A stretch of 51,522 bases of DNA from Bacteroidales bacterium (GCA_017428285.1 JAFRRE010000005.1:1-51522); one strand, 5' to 3'; positions 7,619 to 16,626 are shown, counted from the stretch's first letter. Notes: generated by a model not told the origin, from the sequence alone. Program-made: numbers and translations.

Positions 7619-9571
7619 TTATTTCTCTCTCCAAACAAATTGGCCTGTTTTGTCGATGTATGCCCGTTTATGGTCTAGAACGACAAGCGCCAAACCATTC
7701 TCAAAGATATTAGCTTTGTCAAATTGCGGATTAATTACCATCTTTCCAGTCTTGTCGATATAACCCCATTTACCGTCTTGTTTAATCGGAGCCAGACCTT
7801 CAATGAGTCCCATTGCATCATCGTATTGAGGTTCAATTACAATCTTCCCGGTTTTGTCAATCCAACCATATTTTCCTTTTTTTTCAATCCTGGCAAGACC
7901 TTCAGAGAAACAATACGCATCCTCGTATTGTGGCTGGATTACCATTTTTCCTGCCTTGTCGATATAGCCCCATTTACCATCTTTCATAACAGGAGCCAAA
8001 TCTCCGCCAAAAAAACCCTTTGTATCGTCAAACTGAGGTTGAATCAGCACTTTACCAGTTTTGTCTAACCAGCCCCATTTATAAATGGTTACTGCTGCCA
8101 GACCTTCACTGAAATCATCCACATCATACAACTGTAGTTCAATCACCAGCTTACCCGTTTTGTCGATATAGCCCGATTTCCCGTCTTTCTTAACCCGAGC
8201 TAAACCTTCACCGAATTCCCCTGCAAAAGCAAACTGCGGCTCAATCACCATCTTCCCGGTTTTGTCGATATAACCCCATTTCTTATCTTTAAGAACTGCA
8301 GCCAAACCATCACTAAAGACTCCTACATCATCGTATTGTGGTTCTATCACTATCTTGCCAGTCTTGTCAATATAACCATACAACAAGTGTTTCTCAATCC
8401 ATTGTCCAACAACAGCCAATCCTTCAGAGAATCCTCCCCAAGTATCATCAAACTCTGGCTTGATTACCATTTTTCCCGTTTTGTCAATATAACCTTTTCC
8501 ACCGTCTTGTGAAACTGCAACCAAGCCTTCTCTGAATATCTCGGGGCCACTGAAAAGACCCATAATACTATACAGGGGTTCTATCACCATCTTGCCTGTC
8601 TTGTCAATATAGCCACAGAGATGGTCTATCACAACTCCTGCCAAACCTTCTGAAAAAGCACTTGCATCATCAAATCTTGGCTCAATCACCAGCTTACCCG
8701 TTTTGTCAATATAACCGTATTTTTCATCTATCTGAACAACGGCTAGGCCTTCCGAAAAGCCACCTACATTATCAAACTTTGGTTCAATCACCAGCTTACC
8801 CGTTTTGTCGATAAAGCCGCATTTTTCATCTACCTGAACAACAGCAAGGCCTTCAGAAAAGTCACCTACACCATCAAACCGCGGTTCGATCACCAGCTTA
8901 CCCGTTTTGTCAATAAACCCCCATTTTCCGTCTTTTTCTATCGGTGCCAAACCTTCATTAAAGGAGTATGGTGCAAAATACTTAGGTTCGATCACCATCT
9001 TGCCCTGCTTGTCGATATAGCCTGTTTTTCGTTCACAAACCATCACCATACCGTCATCAATATACGCCTCAACGAATTGAAAATCTATCACAAGATTCCC
9101 TGTTTTGTCAATACAGCCCCACCTCCAGTTTTGTGCTACCGTAGCCAAACCGTCTTCAAAGGGATTTGCATGGTCAAATTGAAAATCGATTACCACTTTC
9201 CCAGTTTTGTCAATGTAACCAAAAACCAATTCTTTTCTAACTGCTGCTAGACCTTCTTTGAAATAGCCTTCATCCTGAAATTGAGGTTCAATCACCATGT
9301 TACCTGTTTTATCGATATAACCATAAAAACCCGGCCATTCTGCTTCGTCTATTCTAACCGAAGCCAAGCCATCAGTAAAGCTCCTGCTGTAGTCAAATTG
9401 CGGCTCAATCACTGTTTTACCGGTTTTGTCCATAAAGCCTGTCTTGCCGTTTTCCCAAACAGGAAACAAGGCATCGTCTTTCGGTTCGTTGCGAGAATTA
9501 CATCCTGTAAGCAGAACCAAAATTACAAGAGCAACCAGGCTGATAACCATTGTTTTTCCAAATCTATTCAT
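7619..9571 (-). CDS. WG-repeat lipoprotein with 17 tandem repeats
   Basis: A 650-residue predicted lipoprotein. The signal sequence ends in the lipobox LLTGC, giving an acylated Cys near residue 24. The rest is about 17 consecutive ~34-residue WG repeats, typically GYIDKTGKMVIEPQFDD..FSEGLAVV..DEKW, ending in a truncated DKTGQFVWREK. The central copies are nearly identical to one another. The DNA is therefore a tandem array with a ~102-bp period that could expand or contract. It starts 36 nt after the stop of the esterase gene, which suggests co-transcription. The likely role is a surface or periplasmic binding scaffold; no partner is evident. Confidence 0.85.
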   Translation of the reverse strand: MNRFGKTMVISLVALVILVLLTGCNSRNEPKDDALFPVWENGKTGFMDKTGKTVIEPQFDYSRSFTDGLASVRIDEAEWPGFYGYIDKTGNMVIEPQFQDEGYFKEGLAAVRKELVFGYIDKTGKVVIDFQFDHANPFEDGLATVAQNWRWGCIDKTGNLVIDFQFVEAYIDDGMVMVCERKTGYIDKQGKMVIEPKYFAPYSFNEGLAPIEKDGKWGFIDKTGKLVIEPRFDGVGDFSEGLAVVQVDEKCGFIDKTGKLVIEPKFDNVGGFSEGLAVVQIDEKYGYIDKTGKLVIEPRFDDASAFSEGLAGVVIDHLCGYIDKTGKMVIEPLYSIMGLFSGPEIFREGLVAVSQDGGKGYIDKTGKMVIKPEFDDTWGGFSEGLAVVGQWIEKHLLYGYIDKTGKIVIEPQYDDVGVFSDGLAAVLKDKKWGYIDKTGKMVIEPQFAFAGEFGEGLARVKKDGKSGYIDKTGKLVIELQLYDVDDFSEGLAAVTIYKWGWLDKTGKVLIQPQFDDTKGFFGGDLAPVMKDGKWGYIDKAGKMVIQPQYEDAYCFSEGLARIEKKGKYGWIDKTGKIVIEPQYDDAMGLIEGLAPIKQDGKWGYIDKTGKMVINPQFDKANIFENGLALVVLDHKRAYIDKTGQFVWREK

Positions 9572-9607
9572 AGTTTATCAAGTTTAGTTATTTTAATAAT
9601 TCCAATT

Positions 9608-11287
9608 TTAAATATTGTATGATTCATCGTAGCTTTCTTCATTCTTTTTTCGGCCGATGATTCGTATTTTGTGTTCGGGAGCGTCGTCAAAGAAAATGAC
9701 ACGCGCCTTATCAGGCATCGTTTCCAAAACCAAGCCGCCCTTGGCTTCCCAACGGCAGGTCATCACTTCGCCTGCATTGTCAATCTCAAACCATTGTTGC
9801 CTTCCCGAAAAGCTTGAATTCAAAGTGGGTCGAGGGAACATCCTGGAATAAAGAAAACGCATTGTAGTGTCAGTGATTAGTGTGAAATAATCGGTGAGTT
9901 CGCTACAGTCGGAATGTAGGCTGTGTCCCCCTCCTATCTTAGTGTGCAACTCACTCTTTCTTCCATTCGCAAGTGCCCGTTCATGGATACTTTTCGAGCC
10001 ATACATCTTGTTGCACAAGAACTGATTGAATGGTTCCGTGTTCGTGAACGGAAAGTCATAGTCGTAGGCCACAACATGGTCGGCGTCGCCATGGAACGAA
10101 AGAATTGCTGTGCCGGGTGAAGTCGTGTCAATCATCTCGATTTTGTGTACGGCACCCCACATATTCACCACCGTGTTGATTTTGAAACCAACACTACCAC
10201 CCCATTCATCCGCAACGGTGTTAATACCACCAAGGTCCTCCAAGCCAACATTCCTGCGCATTTCATTCCTAAAAATAGGGAATACGCCTGTCATATTATC
10301 ATAGGCGTAATTAATTGGGCCGGCATAGGTGCAATCCGGTCGGTCGTAATCGGTCATGAAAGCGAGATTCAGTGCAGTGATGGCGCCAGCACTTGTGCCA
10401 GCCACAAAAAGGTAGTTGGGGTTGATGCAATACTGTTTGGAATTGCGCAACAGGTAACTCATGGCGGCATGTGCATCCTGCACCGCCCGATAGCCTGCCC
10501 TGTCGATATGTTTTGAACCGTAAGGCTGGAAGCCGAGACGGTAGTTGATACTAGCGACCACATAACCTCGCGAAGCGAAATAGTTAGCCCATTCCACATA
10601 ACCAGTAGCCTTCTTGTCACCATTAAAGAAAGCTCCTCCATGGATGAGCATCAGCAGAGGCCGTCGTGTCGAGTCGGTGGCTACAGGACTATAGATGTCC
10701 ATTGTCAACCTAACATCCTTGAGGGTCATCTCCTCTGCATCCGTCCACTTTTCCATCAAGATAGGCAGATAGTTGTCGCAGTCGTACTCGGGTTCAGGAT
10801 AGCTGGCCCAATAACCCTTAGCATAGGCATAGATGATATTCGAATCAACCGTCACTTCAAACAAGTTGTCGTGATAGGGGTATCCACGAAAGATATTCAT
10901 GACAGTGGATTGTCGCCAGGGCAGAAAACGCAATGTTCGCCACGATCCGTCAAGCAATATATCCAATGCCAAGGCATTGCCTTCTGCCATGGCATTGGTC
11001 TTTACGATTAACGAGTCAGACCGCATTCCTCTCCACCTCAACAATCCTGATGTTGCCTCAAAATGATGTGGTTTGGCAAAATAATCTCCTTCGACATACC
11101 ATTTGCCTTTGAACGTCTTTTCCGTAACTTCATCAACATAAAGAACAGCATCGCGGTTGTTGTATTGAGCCACATAATACGCTCCTTCCTTCAAGACACT
11201 CAAGTCAAAGTTGTGCCTTCCGCAAGAAGCCATAGCCATCACGAGGGTTATCAGAATGACAAAGTAATATTTTACAATTCCATACAT
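9608..11287 (-). CDS. Exported alpha/beta-hydrolase (carboxylesterase-type) lipoprotein
   Basis: A 559-residue protein with a lipobox-like AMASC (Cys22), so probably lipid-anchored. Residues 30-190 form an unassigned beta-rich domain. The hydrolase part follows: oxyanion-hole HGGAFF at about 216-221, NYRLGF, nucleophile elbow GTSAG (Ser299), a probable acid in FHGDADHVVAYD, and a late GGGHSLHSD histidine. This fits carboxylesterase/acyl-esterase families such as those that deacetylate polysaccharides or cleave xenobiotic esters; the substrate is not readable. It is the first gene of a probable two-gene unit with the WG-repeat lipoprotein. Confidence 0.8.
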   Translation of the reverse strand: MYGIVKYYFVILITLVMAMASCGRHNFDLSVLKEGAYYVAQYNNRDAVLYVDEVTEKTFKGKWYVEGDYFAKPHHFEATSGLLRWRGMRSDSLIVKTNAMAEGNALALDILLDGSWRTLRFLPWRQSTVMNIFRGYPYHDNLFEVTVDSNIIYAYAKGYWASYPEPEYDCDNYLPILMEKWTDAEEMTLKDVRLTMDIYSPVATDSTRRPLLMLIHGGAFFNGDKKATGYVEWANYFASRGYVVASINYRLGFQPYGSKHIDRAGYRAVQDAHAAMSYLLRNSKQYCINPNYLFVAGTSAGAITALNLAFMTDYDRPDCTYAGPINYAYDNMTGVFPIFRNEMRRNVGLEDLGGINTVADEWGGSVGFKINTVVNMWGAVHKIEMIDTTSPGTAILSFHGDADHVVAYDYDFPFTNTEPFNQFLCNKMYGSKSIHERALANGRKSELHTKIGGGHSLHSDCSELTDYFTLITDTTMRFLYSRMFPRPTLNSSFSGRQQWFEIDNAGEVMTCRWEAKGGLVLETMPDKARVIFFDDAPEHKIRIIGRKKNEESYDESYNI

Positions 11288-11345
11288 ATCCTATCTTGTA
11301 ATTCAATACACCTATGTAACTGTTCAAAATCAAACTGCAATATCT

Positions 11346-11428
11346 TTTGACTTCGGGACACGGGACTTCGAGACTTCGGGACAAGCAAATGCCTCGTAGT
11401 CTCGCAGTCCCATAGTCTCGCGTCCAAT
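11346..11428. repeat. Intergenic imperfect palindrome, GACTTCGGGAC family, copy 1
   Basis: A run of GACTTCGGGAC/GGGAC/GAGAC units is followed by their imperfect reverse complement (GTCTCGCAGTCCCATAGTCTC), able to form a long hairpin. A related element occurs at 48864-48938. Two copies between unrelated genes indicate an interspersed repeat. Confidence 0.65.
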
Positions 11429-11476
11429 ATGTAAACTAATTATGCTCATCTACTTAAAAACAAATAAAACCGCATA

Positions 11477-12346
11477 TCATCGACGGCCAACATGTACATT
11501 TACGTTAATGGGTCTAACAGGCCTCCCTGGATCATCGCCAATATATCCCAAATAATCGAAATCGCCCCTATCAAAAACCATCTCACAATTGGATTCCGAT
11601 AACTTTAATGTACCCCCAACTTTGAAATAAACAGTAGCTCTTTTTCTAAATCTTTCTCTAAATCTTTTACCACGCCCTTTCGGTAAAAAGTTACCTTCCA
11701 TATAAACACCAACCTTATTACAAGTACCACATTTTGCCATTTTTCCATCAACAATACTAACTTCTACTTCACCATAGACCTCACAATCCATTACATCGAA
11801 ACGGTTACCCCATGCTTGTTCAGCTATTTCTCTTGCATATTTCATCAAACGAGGTTTGAAATCATTTTCGTCTATCGCTTCCAACCGATCCTTTATGTAA
11901 GTCTCTTTTTTATCCTCCACCAGATAGTTCCAAGTAAGCCTCACCGTTTCATAAGGAGTACCCGAAAAACCATTCGAATTGACCATGGATTTGAAAGCAC
12001 AATAGCGATCTTTGGGCAAACTGTTGTCAATATTGGAGAACAGGTTATCCATACCGAAGAACGCTGTTTCCATCTGTTTTACATTTGTTATGCACTCTGA
12101 ACATTGGGCATTGTCTTCAAACTCATTCAAAAAGTCGCGGACTGCCTTTTTCGCTTCGTTCAGCGAGTGGAATTCTTTAATGGACAATTGCATGTATTCC
12201 TGTTGGCAGTCTCTGCTGGGTACGGGAGGTTCTTTCCGTTTTGTGTTCGAGTTACAACTCAAAAGTGCCATCGAAACTGCAGCACATAGTACTAAGGCAA
12301 ATCCTCGCAATGCCTGAACTTTAATCGTTATTTTTTCCATATTCAT
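11477..12346 (-). CDS. Lipoprotein of unknown function
   Basis: A 289-residue protein with a signal sequence ending in the lipobox ALLSC, so a probable lipoprotein. The mature part is largely helical and charged in its first 150 residues (KAVRDFLNEFEDNAQCSECI). A beta-rich C-terminal half follows, with CGTC and several further cysteines (CSECI, DCEVYG, SNCEM) that could form disulfides or bind metal. A basic stretch GRGKRFRERFRKR precedes the last strand region. No family was recognised. It follows the HTH gene by 32 nt and may share its promoter. Confidence 0.65.
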   Translation of the reverse strand: MNMEKITIKVQALRGFALVLCAAVSMALLSCNSNTKRKEPPVPSRDCQQEYMQLSIKEFHSLNEAKKAVRDFLNEFEDNAQCSECITNVKQMETAFFGMDNLFSNIDNSLPKDRYCAFKSMVNSNGFSGTPYETVRLTWNYLVEDKKETYIKDRLEAIDENDFKPRLMKYAREIAEQAWGNRFDVMDCEVYGEVEVSIVDGKMAKCGTCNKVGVYMEGNFLPKGRGKRFRERFRKRATVYFKVGGTLKLSESNCEMVFDRGDFDYLGYIGDDPGRPVRPINVNVHVGRR

Positions 12347-12378
12347 TATTAAATTGAAGCAACATAATTCATTCTATC

Positions 12379-12666
12379 TCATTGTTTCACATCTGATAAT
12401 CCTTTTTTGTCAGACATGTTCATCGTATCTGTTTTGAAGGTAAGATAGCTAGAGCAGTCCTCGAAGAAGTTGTGATCCAAAACCTTGCTGATTTCGAAGA
12501 GCAGGTGCATAGTAACCCACCGCTGCCGGCACACCTTGTAAATGTTCTCAGGCGTGCAATGCACTTGTCGGGCGAGCCAGGCTGCCGAGCGTCCCTGCCT
12601 TGCCAGCTCCGCTTTAATGAGCTTGCCCATGTGGAAGTCGCTATTTATCTCCGATGCGCTCTTCAT
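12379..12666 (-). CDS. Small helix-turn-helix DNA-binding protein, copy A
   Basis: A 95-residue cytoplasmic protein starting at ATG 12666; the frame also opens at a TTG two codons earlier. The core RQGRSAAWLARQVHCTPENI is an XRE-like HTH. It is followed by RWVTMHLLFEISKVLDHNFF, a helix pair common in Bacteroidota regulators of this type. It is a paralogue of the next gene upstream: the first 65 residues align almost without gaps, while the tails differ. It has its own predicted promoter and a repeat-bearing upstream region. It may regulate itself and the lipoprotein gene 32 nt downstream; the targets are inferred. Confidence 0.8.
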   Translation of the reverse strand: MKSASEINSDFHMGKLIKAELARQGRSAAWLARQVHCTPENIYKVCRQRWVTMHLLFEISKVLDHNFFEDCSSYLTFKTDTMNMSDKKGLSDVKQ

Positions 12667-12682
12667 ACCCAAAACAGATGCC

Positions 12683-12690
12683 CAAAATTA
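12683..12690 (-). promoter_or_regulatory. Predicted -7 box (TAATTTTG) of HTH copy A
   Basis: Minus-strand TAATTTTG lies 17 nt before the ATG at 12666. This would give a leader of only about ten nucleotides and supports the ATG over the upstream TTG, which would fall at or ahead of the transcription start. Confidence 0.5.
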
Positions 12691-12730
12691 GGTCATTTCA
12701 AAACCCATTTCACATTTTTACACCAACTTG

Positions 12731-12760
12731 TTTTACCAATAATACGGAATTATTTTACCA
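12731..12760. promoter_or_regulatory. Candidate operator between the two HTH genes
   Basis: Two direct copies of TTTTACCA (12731-12738 and 12753-12760) are spaced 22 bp apart, about two helical turns. They flank and overlap the inverted repeat AATAAT-ACGGA-ATTATT (12738-12754). The site lies upstream of the copy A promoter and next to the copy B stop codon, a typical position for autoregulation by a small HTH protein. This is inference from arrangement only. Confidence 0.4.
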
Positions 12761-12768
12761 GAAATCTA

Positions 12769-13017
12769 TTACTGTTTTTTAGCTTTTTCAGCAAGGAGAT
12801 AATCCGAGCAGTCCTTGAAGAAGTCGTGGTCGAGTGCCTCACTGATCATGAACAGCCTTGGCAAGGTGACCCATTGCTGGCGTAATGTCTTATAGATGTT
12901 TTCAGGCGTGCAATGCACCTGACGCGAGAGCCAAGCAGCCGAGCGGCCCTGCCGTTCCAACTCCGCCTTGATGCGCGAGCCCAAGTGGAATTCTTCGTTA
13001 GGATATGTTTTTTCCAT
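12769..13017 (-). CDS. Small helix-turn-helix DNA-binding protein, copy B
   Basis: An 82-residue paralogue of copy A. The shared core is GRSAAWLxRQVHCTPENIYK followed by LDHxFFxDCSxYL. The start is set at the ATG at 13017 (MEKTYPNEEFHLGSRIKAEL) because that matches the length of copy A before the HTH; the frame opens upstream to 13050. Differences concentrate in the stretch after the recognition helix (VCRQRWVTMHLL versus TLRQQWVTLPRL), so the copies may have diverged in specificity. Confidence 0.8.
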   Translation of the reverse strand: MEKTYPNEEFHLGSRIKAELERQGRSAAWLSRQVHCTPENIYKTLRQQWVTLPRLFMISEALDHDFFKDCSDYLLAEKAKKQ

Positions 13018-13162
13018 ATTGCGTTGAATTATGATTAAACCATCATTCAAAACAATAGAGGGGTTGAGAGTTAAATTATTGGAACAAAAGTTTCATGAAA
13101 TATTCAAAAAATTGATTATTTCTCTGGTTTATAGGAAGAAAATAAAATAGCGACATGGCTAT

Positions 13163-14755
13163 TCACGCCACCAGATACGCCCCAAGTGTCATTGTGTCAC
13201 GGTCGAACTGGACGCCCACTTTCACCACCTGACGGCCTTCGGTCACATAGGGCAGGAAATAGCCTTTGCCGTTGATTTGGTCGAGGGCTTCCTGCGCCGT
13301 GCCGTTCACCTTCAGCTCAAAGACCCATGTTGTGTCGGGCATCTGCACCACAAAGTCGATGCGGCCGTTGGCACACTTCACCTGGGTTGCGGCATACACG
13401 TTGAGCATGTTAAAGATGAGCCAAAAGGTGTACTCATAGAAACCCTCGTAGTTCTTCACATCAGCAAGTTTCTTCTGGAAGCCTTCGACGTAAGGAATGC
13501 CCGCAAGAAACGCCTTCAGCTCCTGCATGGCCATGTCGAGGTTGTTGCGCTTCAATGCACGCCAGAATTTCATAGCGAAACCTGTCTGGATATCGCTTCC
13601 TTTCAAACCCACATAAGTGGGCAGTAGACCTTCAGTAAAACCCAACCGCACTTCCAAGTTAGGTATACTTAGGGTATACATGAAAGTCTCCTTGTCATAG
13701 TCTTTTATGGTCAAATAGCCACTCTGATAAAGTAAAGGTAAGGCATCTTCCATGGCCTCGGTAGGCTTGTCGAAAGCCGTTGAAGGCACTTCCATGCGGT
13801 CCATCATAGTGATGTCGGTGCGGAAGTGTTGCATCTGGCGGATGAGGAAGGTCGGTGTGCCGCTGTCGAACCAGTAGTTGTTCATGTCACGCTGGTTGAA
13901 GCACTTCAAGAGGCTGAACGGGTTGTAGATGTCGGGCGATGACTTGGCGAATCGATAGCCGTCGTACAGCTGTTTAAGTTTGGCTTGCATTTCTTCAGGC
14001 GAGCATTCGTATTCCTTGGCCAGCATGGCGATGTCGGGAGCCATGTCGTGCATTAGCTCATCCTCCGTGATGCCACAGATGGCTGCGAATTTCGAGTCCA
14101 AGGAGATGTTGGTCAGGTTGTTGATGGTCGAGAAAATGCTCAATTGCGAGAACTTGGTGATGCCCGTGATGAAGCAGAAGCGAATCATAGCCTCACTCAC
14201 CTTCAAGGGCTGGTAGAACTCCTGCATCACGCGGCGGAACTCAGGCAGGCTCTCGTCCTCGTGCAACACATCGAGCAAAGGGGCATCGTATTCATCAATG
14301 ATGACAGCCACTTGTTTGCCCGTGCGTTCATAGGCACGGCGAATCATACCGCCAAGAAGCTGACCTGGCATCAACTCATCTTCTTCCCTGCCATACTGTT
14401 CGGCCAAAGGCTTCATCATAAAGAGCAGACAACGCTTCAAATCTTCGGTGGTCTGTTGGTTCTTGGCCCAACTCACATCCAAATGGATGACGGGACACGT
14501 TTCCCAATCCTTTTCCAACGCCATGATTTTCAAACCTTCGAAATATTCCTTCTGTCCCTTGAAATAGGAATCCAACGTAGTGGTAAGCAGCGACTTGCCG
14601 AACCTTCGCGGGCGGCTGAGGAAGACATATTTCATTCTCGTCATCTCCCAAACGAGGTCGGTCTTGTCGATGTAAACATAATTGCCTTTACGGATTTCCG
14701 AAAAGGTCTGTATTCCCACGGGGTAGCGACGTCCATTAACTCCTAATGCTGACAT
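13163..14755 (-). CDS. AAA-ATPase-like protein with C-terminal PD-(D/E)XK nuclease-like domain
   Basis: A 530-residue protein (start ATG 14755) of the widespread Bacteroidota AAA-ATPase_like (PF09820) plus PDDEXK_9 (PF08011) architecture. The N-terminus has YPVGIQTFSEIR.GNYVYIDKT, a Walker A-like SRPRRFGKSLL, and a Walker B-like VAVIIDEYDAPLLD. The C-terminal domain shows the PD-(D/E)XK core GRIDFVVQMPDTTWVFELKV with Asp, Glu and Lys retained, followed by AQEALDQI. It is cytoplasmic. The role of the family is unknown; such genes are often multicopy and located in variable regions. It stands alone here. Confidence 0.85.
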   Translation of the reverse strand: MSALGVNGRRYPVGIQTFSEIRKGNYVYIDKTDLVWEMTRMKYVFLSRPRRFGKSLLTTTLDSYFKGQKEYFEGLKIMALEKDWETCPVIHLDVSWAKNQQTTEDLKRCLLFMMKPLAEQYGREEDELMPGQLLGGMIRRAYERTGKQVAVIIDEYDAPLLDVLHEDESLPEFRRVMQEFYQPLKVSEAMIRFCFITGITKFSQLSIFSTINNLTNISLDSKFAAICGITEDELMHDMAPDIAMLAKEYECSPEEMQAKLKQLYDGYRFAKSSPDIYNPFSLLKCFNQRDMNNYWFDSGTPTFLIRQMQHFRTDITMMDRMEVPSTAFDKPTEAMEDALPLLYQSGYLTIKDYDKETFMYTLSIPNLEVRLGFTEGLLPTYVGLKGSDIQTGFAMKFWRALKRNNLDMAMQELKAFLAGIPYVEGFQKKLADVKNYEGFYEYTFWLIFNMLNVYAATQVKCANGRIDFVVQMPDTTWVFELKVNGTAQEALDQINGKGYFLPYVTEGRQVVKVGVQFDRDTMTLGAYLVA

Positions 14756-14772
14756 AATCAATTATTTTGCGG

Positions 14773-14780
14773 CAAAGATA
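14773..14780 (-). promoter_or_regulatory. Predicted -7 box (TATCTTTG) of the AAA/PD-(D/E)XK gene
   Basis: Minus-strand TATCTTTG lies 17 nt upstream of the ATG at 14755, giving a very short leader. This agrees with choosing that ATG over the TTG two codons upstream. Confidence 0.5.
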
Positions 14781-14847
14781 ACAAATAGATCCATTCTTGG
14801 CAAAAAAAAGTGTCGTCCATCAACGGATTCTGGCAAAATTGTCGGAA

Positions 14848-16626
14848 TCAACGCCTGCCAACATCCTGAACTAAGCGGACAGAACACGCAAAATTGCGAA
14901 ATACAGTATATATCTCTATATCATCATGGCTGAACATGACATTATAAACATATTTCAAGCTCCTACACACTGAAGTTTGATAACTGCCTATCGATCCTGC
15001 TTGTTCGACATACAGGTCTGACCTTCGGCCAGCTGCCGGCAGGAATATAGCCCCATAATGCTGCAAATAGGATTCCCAAATGCCTTGTTGCATGACATTG
15101 CCGCCGAAACTTGCATTTATCTGATTGACATTGTTCAGATAATACATCGAACTGCTCCAATCGTCGGGAAGTAGAATCAAACCATTCACCCCTTCCACCT
15201 GTGCCTTGGCAAAACGGATGCCTGAAGGCGTGCTGCGATAATGTAAGATGAAATCCCATTCCTCATCCGTGAGGGTACGCCATTGGCTTTCAGTGTTTCC
15301 TCCGTTCGAGATGGCATTGTAGCCCCAATCTGCCATACCCGTCTGATCATACAAATGGCTGTTCTCGTTTCCGTAAGCCAAATAGTTTCCCGTAATATTA
15401 ATCGTACTCCAAGGCTGATAGCTTATCGCACCATGGTTATATCCACTGGTCCCCCACGCGAAAAGGTCGAGCCAGCCGGGATAATCCTCTGACGCATTTG
15501 CATTGCTTTCACCAATATAGTCAAACTGGTTTTCAGAGAAGCGCCATTCATTCAAAGATGGATTGTACTGAAGATTGCCTTGCGAGAACCACACCTGACG
15601 ATTTTCTGCCACGGAAAACCGTCCATCAAGAGCGCCCAAAGGAGCTACGATATACTCCAACGTGCTGAAACAAATTGTTTCCCCGTAATTGATGCCCTTA
15701 CTGTTTTTTGCATAGGCACGCACGTAATAGGTGGTATTAGCATCAAGTTCATTTAAACCAATGACGTAGTCGCCCAACCCTCCACCATCAGCATACACGT
15801 AACTGGCAATGTTGGGGTTAGGGTCAATGCCCCAACAGGCACCACGCTCATAAACAGGTGCACCACCATCGTCAACCACGTTGCACAAGCAGGATGCCGT
15901 CGTGACGGAAACGTCATTCATCCCGACGGTGACCACTGTCGGGAGATTTACTTCCGCACCAGTGATCAAGTCCAGTACCGCACCATAGCTTGTGCCACAA
16001 GTGTTTTTGGCATAGGCACGTACGTAATATTTCGTAAACGGCTCCAAGTCGGTCAGCTTGCAGGTATATTCGCCCAACCCACTTTCGGCATGGACAAGCC
16101 GATTGTCGTCAGTGGTAGGGTCGCCGTAGTCGTTCCAGCACACACCTCGCTCCGTCACCGTGGCGCCACCTTCGTAGCTCACCGCGCCTTTCACCCTGGC
16201 CATCAGGCTGTCGATCATCAGCACTTCAAGGGTTTGCACTATAGGCAGTTCCGAAGCGGTAGTTAACGTATACACCTCGCTGTGCCAATCTGTCATGGCG
16301 CCAAAGTCGGCGATGTAGCAATAGTAATACAAGGTACCGGCCTCAAGCCCAGTGATACTCACGGTGTAGGACTTGCCGTTGAGCGAGGCCTGATAGTCGT
16401 CAGCTCCATGCAGATGCTCTTCCTCGCTCACCCTCAGCTTCAGGCTGTTGATATGGCCTGGATAGGCGTATTCGCCTCGGATGCTGACACTATCGACGCC
16501 AATCTCGATTTTTTCCTTTTCTTTCAGAATCTGGATGGTTTGTGATTCTGGCAGCACATCTTTTTCGCATGACGAAAGCAACGCAACGGAACATAATAGT
16601 GCAAATAAGAGGATTTTAGAACGCAT
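14848..16626 (-). CDS. Lipoprotein with Fn3-like repeats and a C-terminal FGE-sulfatase-like module
   Basis: A 592-residue protein starting at the ATG at 16626. The signal peptide ends at lipobox ALLSSC, so lipid anchoring is expected. Three beta-sandwich Fn3-like repeats follow (about residues 40-330), each ending in a motif such as TKYYVRAYAKNTCGTSYG. The C-terminal ~260 residues contain VWFSQGNLQYNPSLNEWRFS, DLFAWGTSGYNHG, WRTLTDEEWDFIL and a terminal SVRLVQDV, a module frequent in Bacteroidales surface proteins and reminiscent of formylglycine-generating-enzyme folds; enzymatic residues were not identified. It is the last gene of the ECF-caspase operon and overlaps the preceding gene by 11 nt, implying translational coupling. 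Confidence 0.75.
   Translation of the reverse strand: MRSKILLFALLCSVALLSSCEKDVLPESQTIQILKEKEKIEIGVDSVSIRGEYAYPGHINSLKLRVSEEEHLHGADDYQASLNGKSYTVSITGLEAGTLYYYCYIADFGAMTDWHSEVYTLTTASELPIVQTLEVLMIDSLMARVKGAVSYEGGATVTERGVCWNDYGDPTTDDNRLVHAESGLGEYTCKLTDLEPFTKYYVRAYAKNTCGTSYGAVLDLITGAEVNLPTVVTVGMNDVSVTTASCLCNVVDDGGAPVYERGACWGIDPNPNIASYVYADGGGLGDYVIGLNELDANTTYYVRAYAKNSKGINYGETICFSTLEYIVAPLGALDGRFSVAENRQVWFSQGNLQYNPSLNEWRFSENQFDYIGESNANASEDYPGWLDLFAWGTSGYNHGAISYQPWSTINITGNYLAYGNENSHLYDQTGMADWGYNAISNGGNTESQWRTLTDEEWDFILHYRSTPSGIRFAKAQVEGVNGLILLPDDWSSSMYYLNNVNQINASFGGNVMQQGIWESYLQHYGAIFLPAAGRRSDLYVEQAGSIGSYQTSVCRSLKYVYNVMFSHDDIEIYTVFRNFACSVRLVQDVGRR

Noticed and set aside
7700..9450. Tandem 102-bp period considered as a non-coding satellite or CRISPR-like array
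   Set aside because: The period equals one WG protein repeat in an intact lipoprotein frame.
6255..9622. Long plus-strand open frames opposite the WG genes
   Set aside because: They mirror the repetitive WG-repeat coding strand and lack any recognisable protein features.
12379..13017. HTH pair plus lipoprotein as a toxin-antitoxin system
   Set aside because: The associated protein has a lipoprotein signal and no toxin motif; both small proteins are DNA-binding type.
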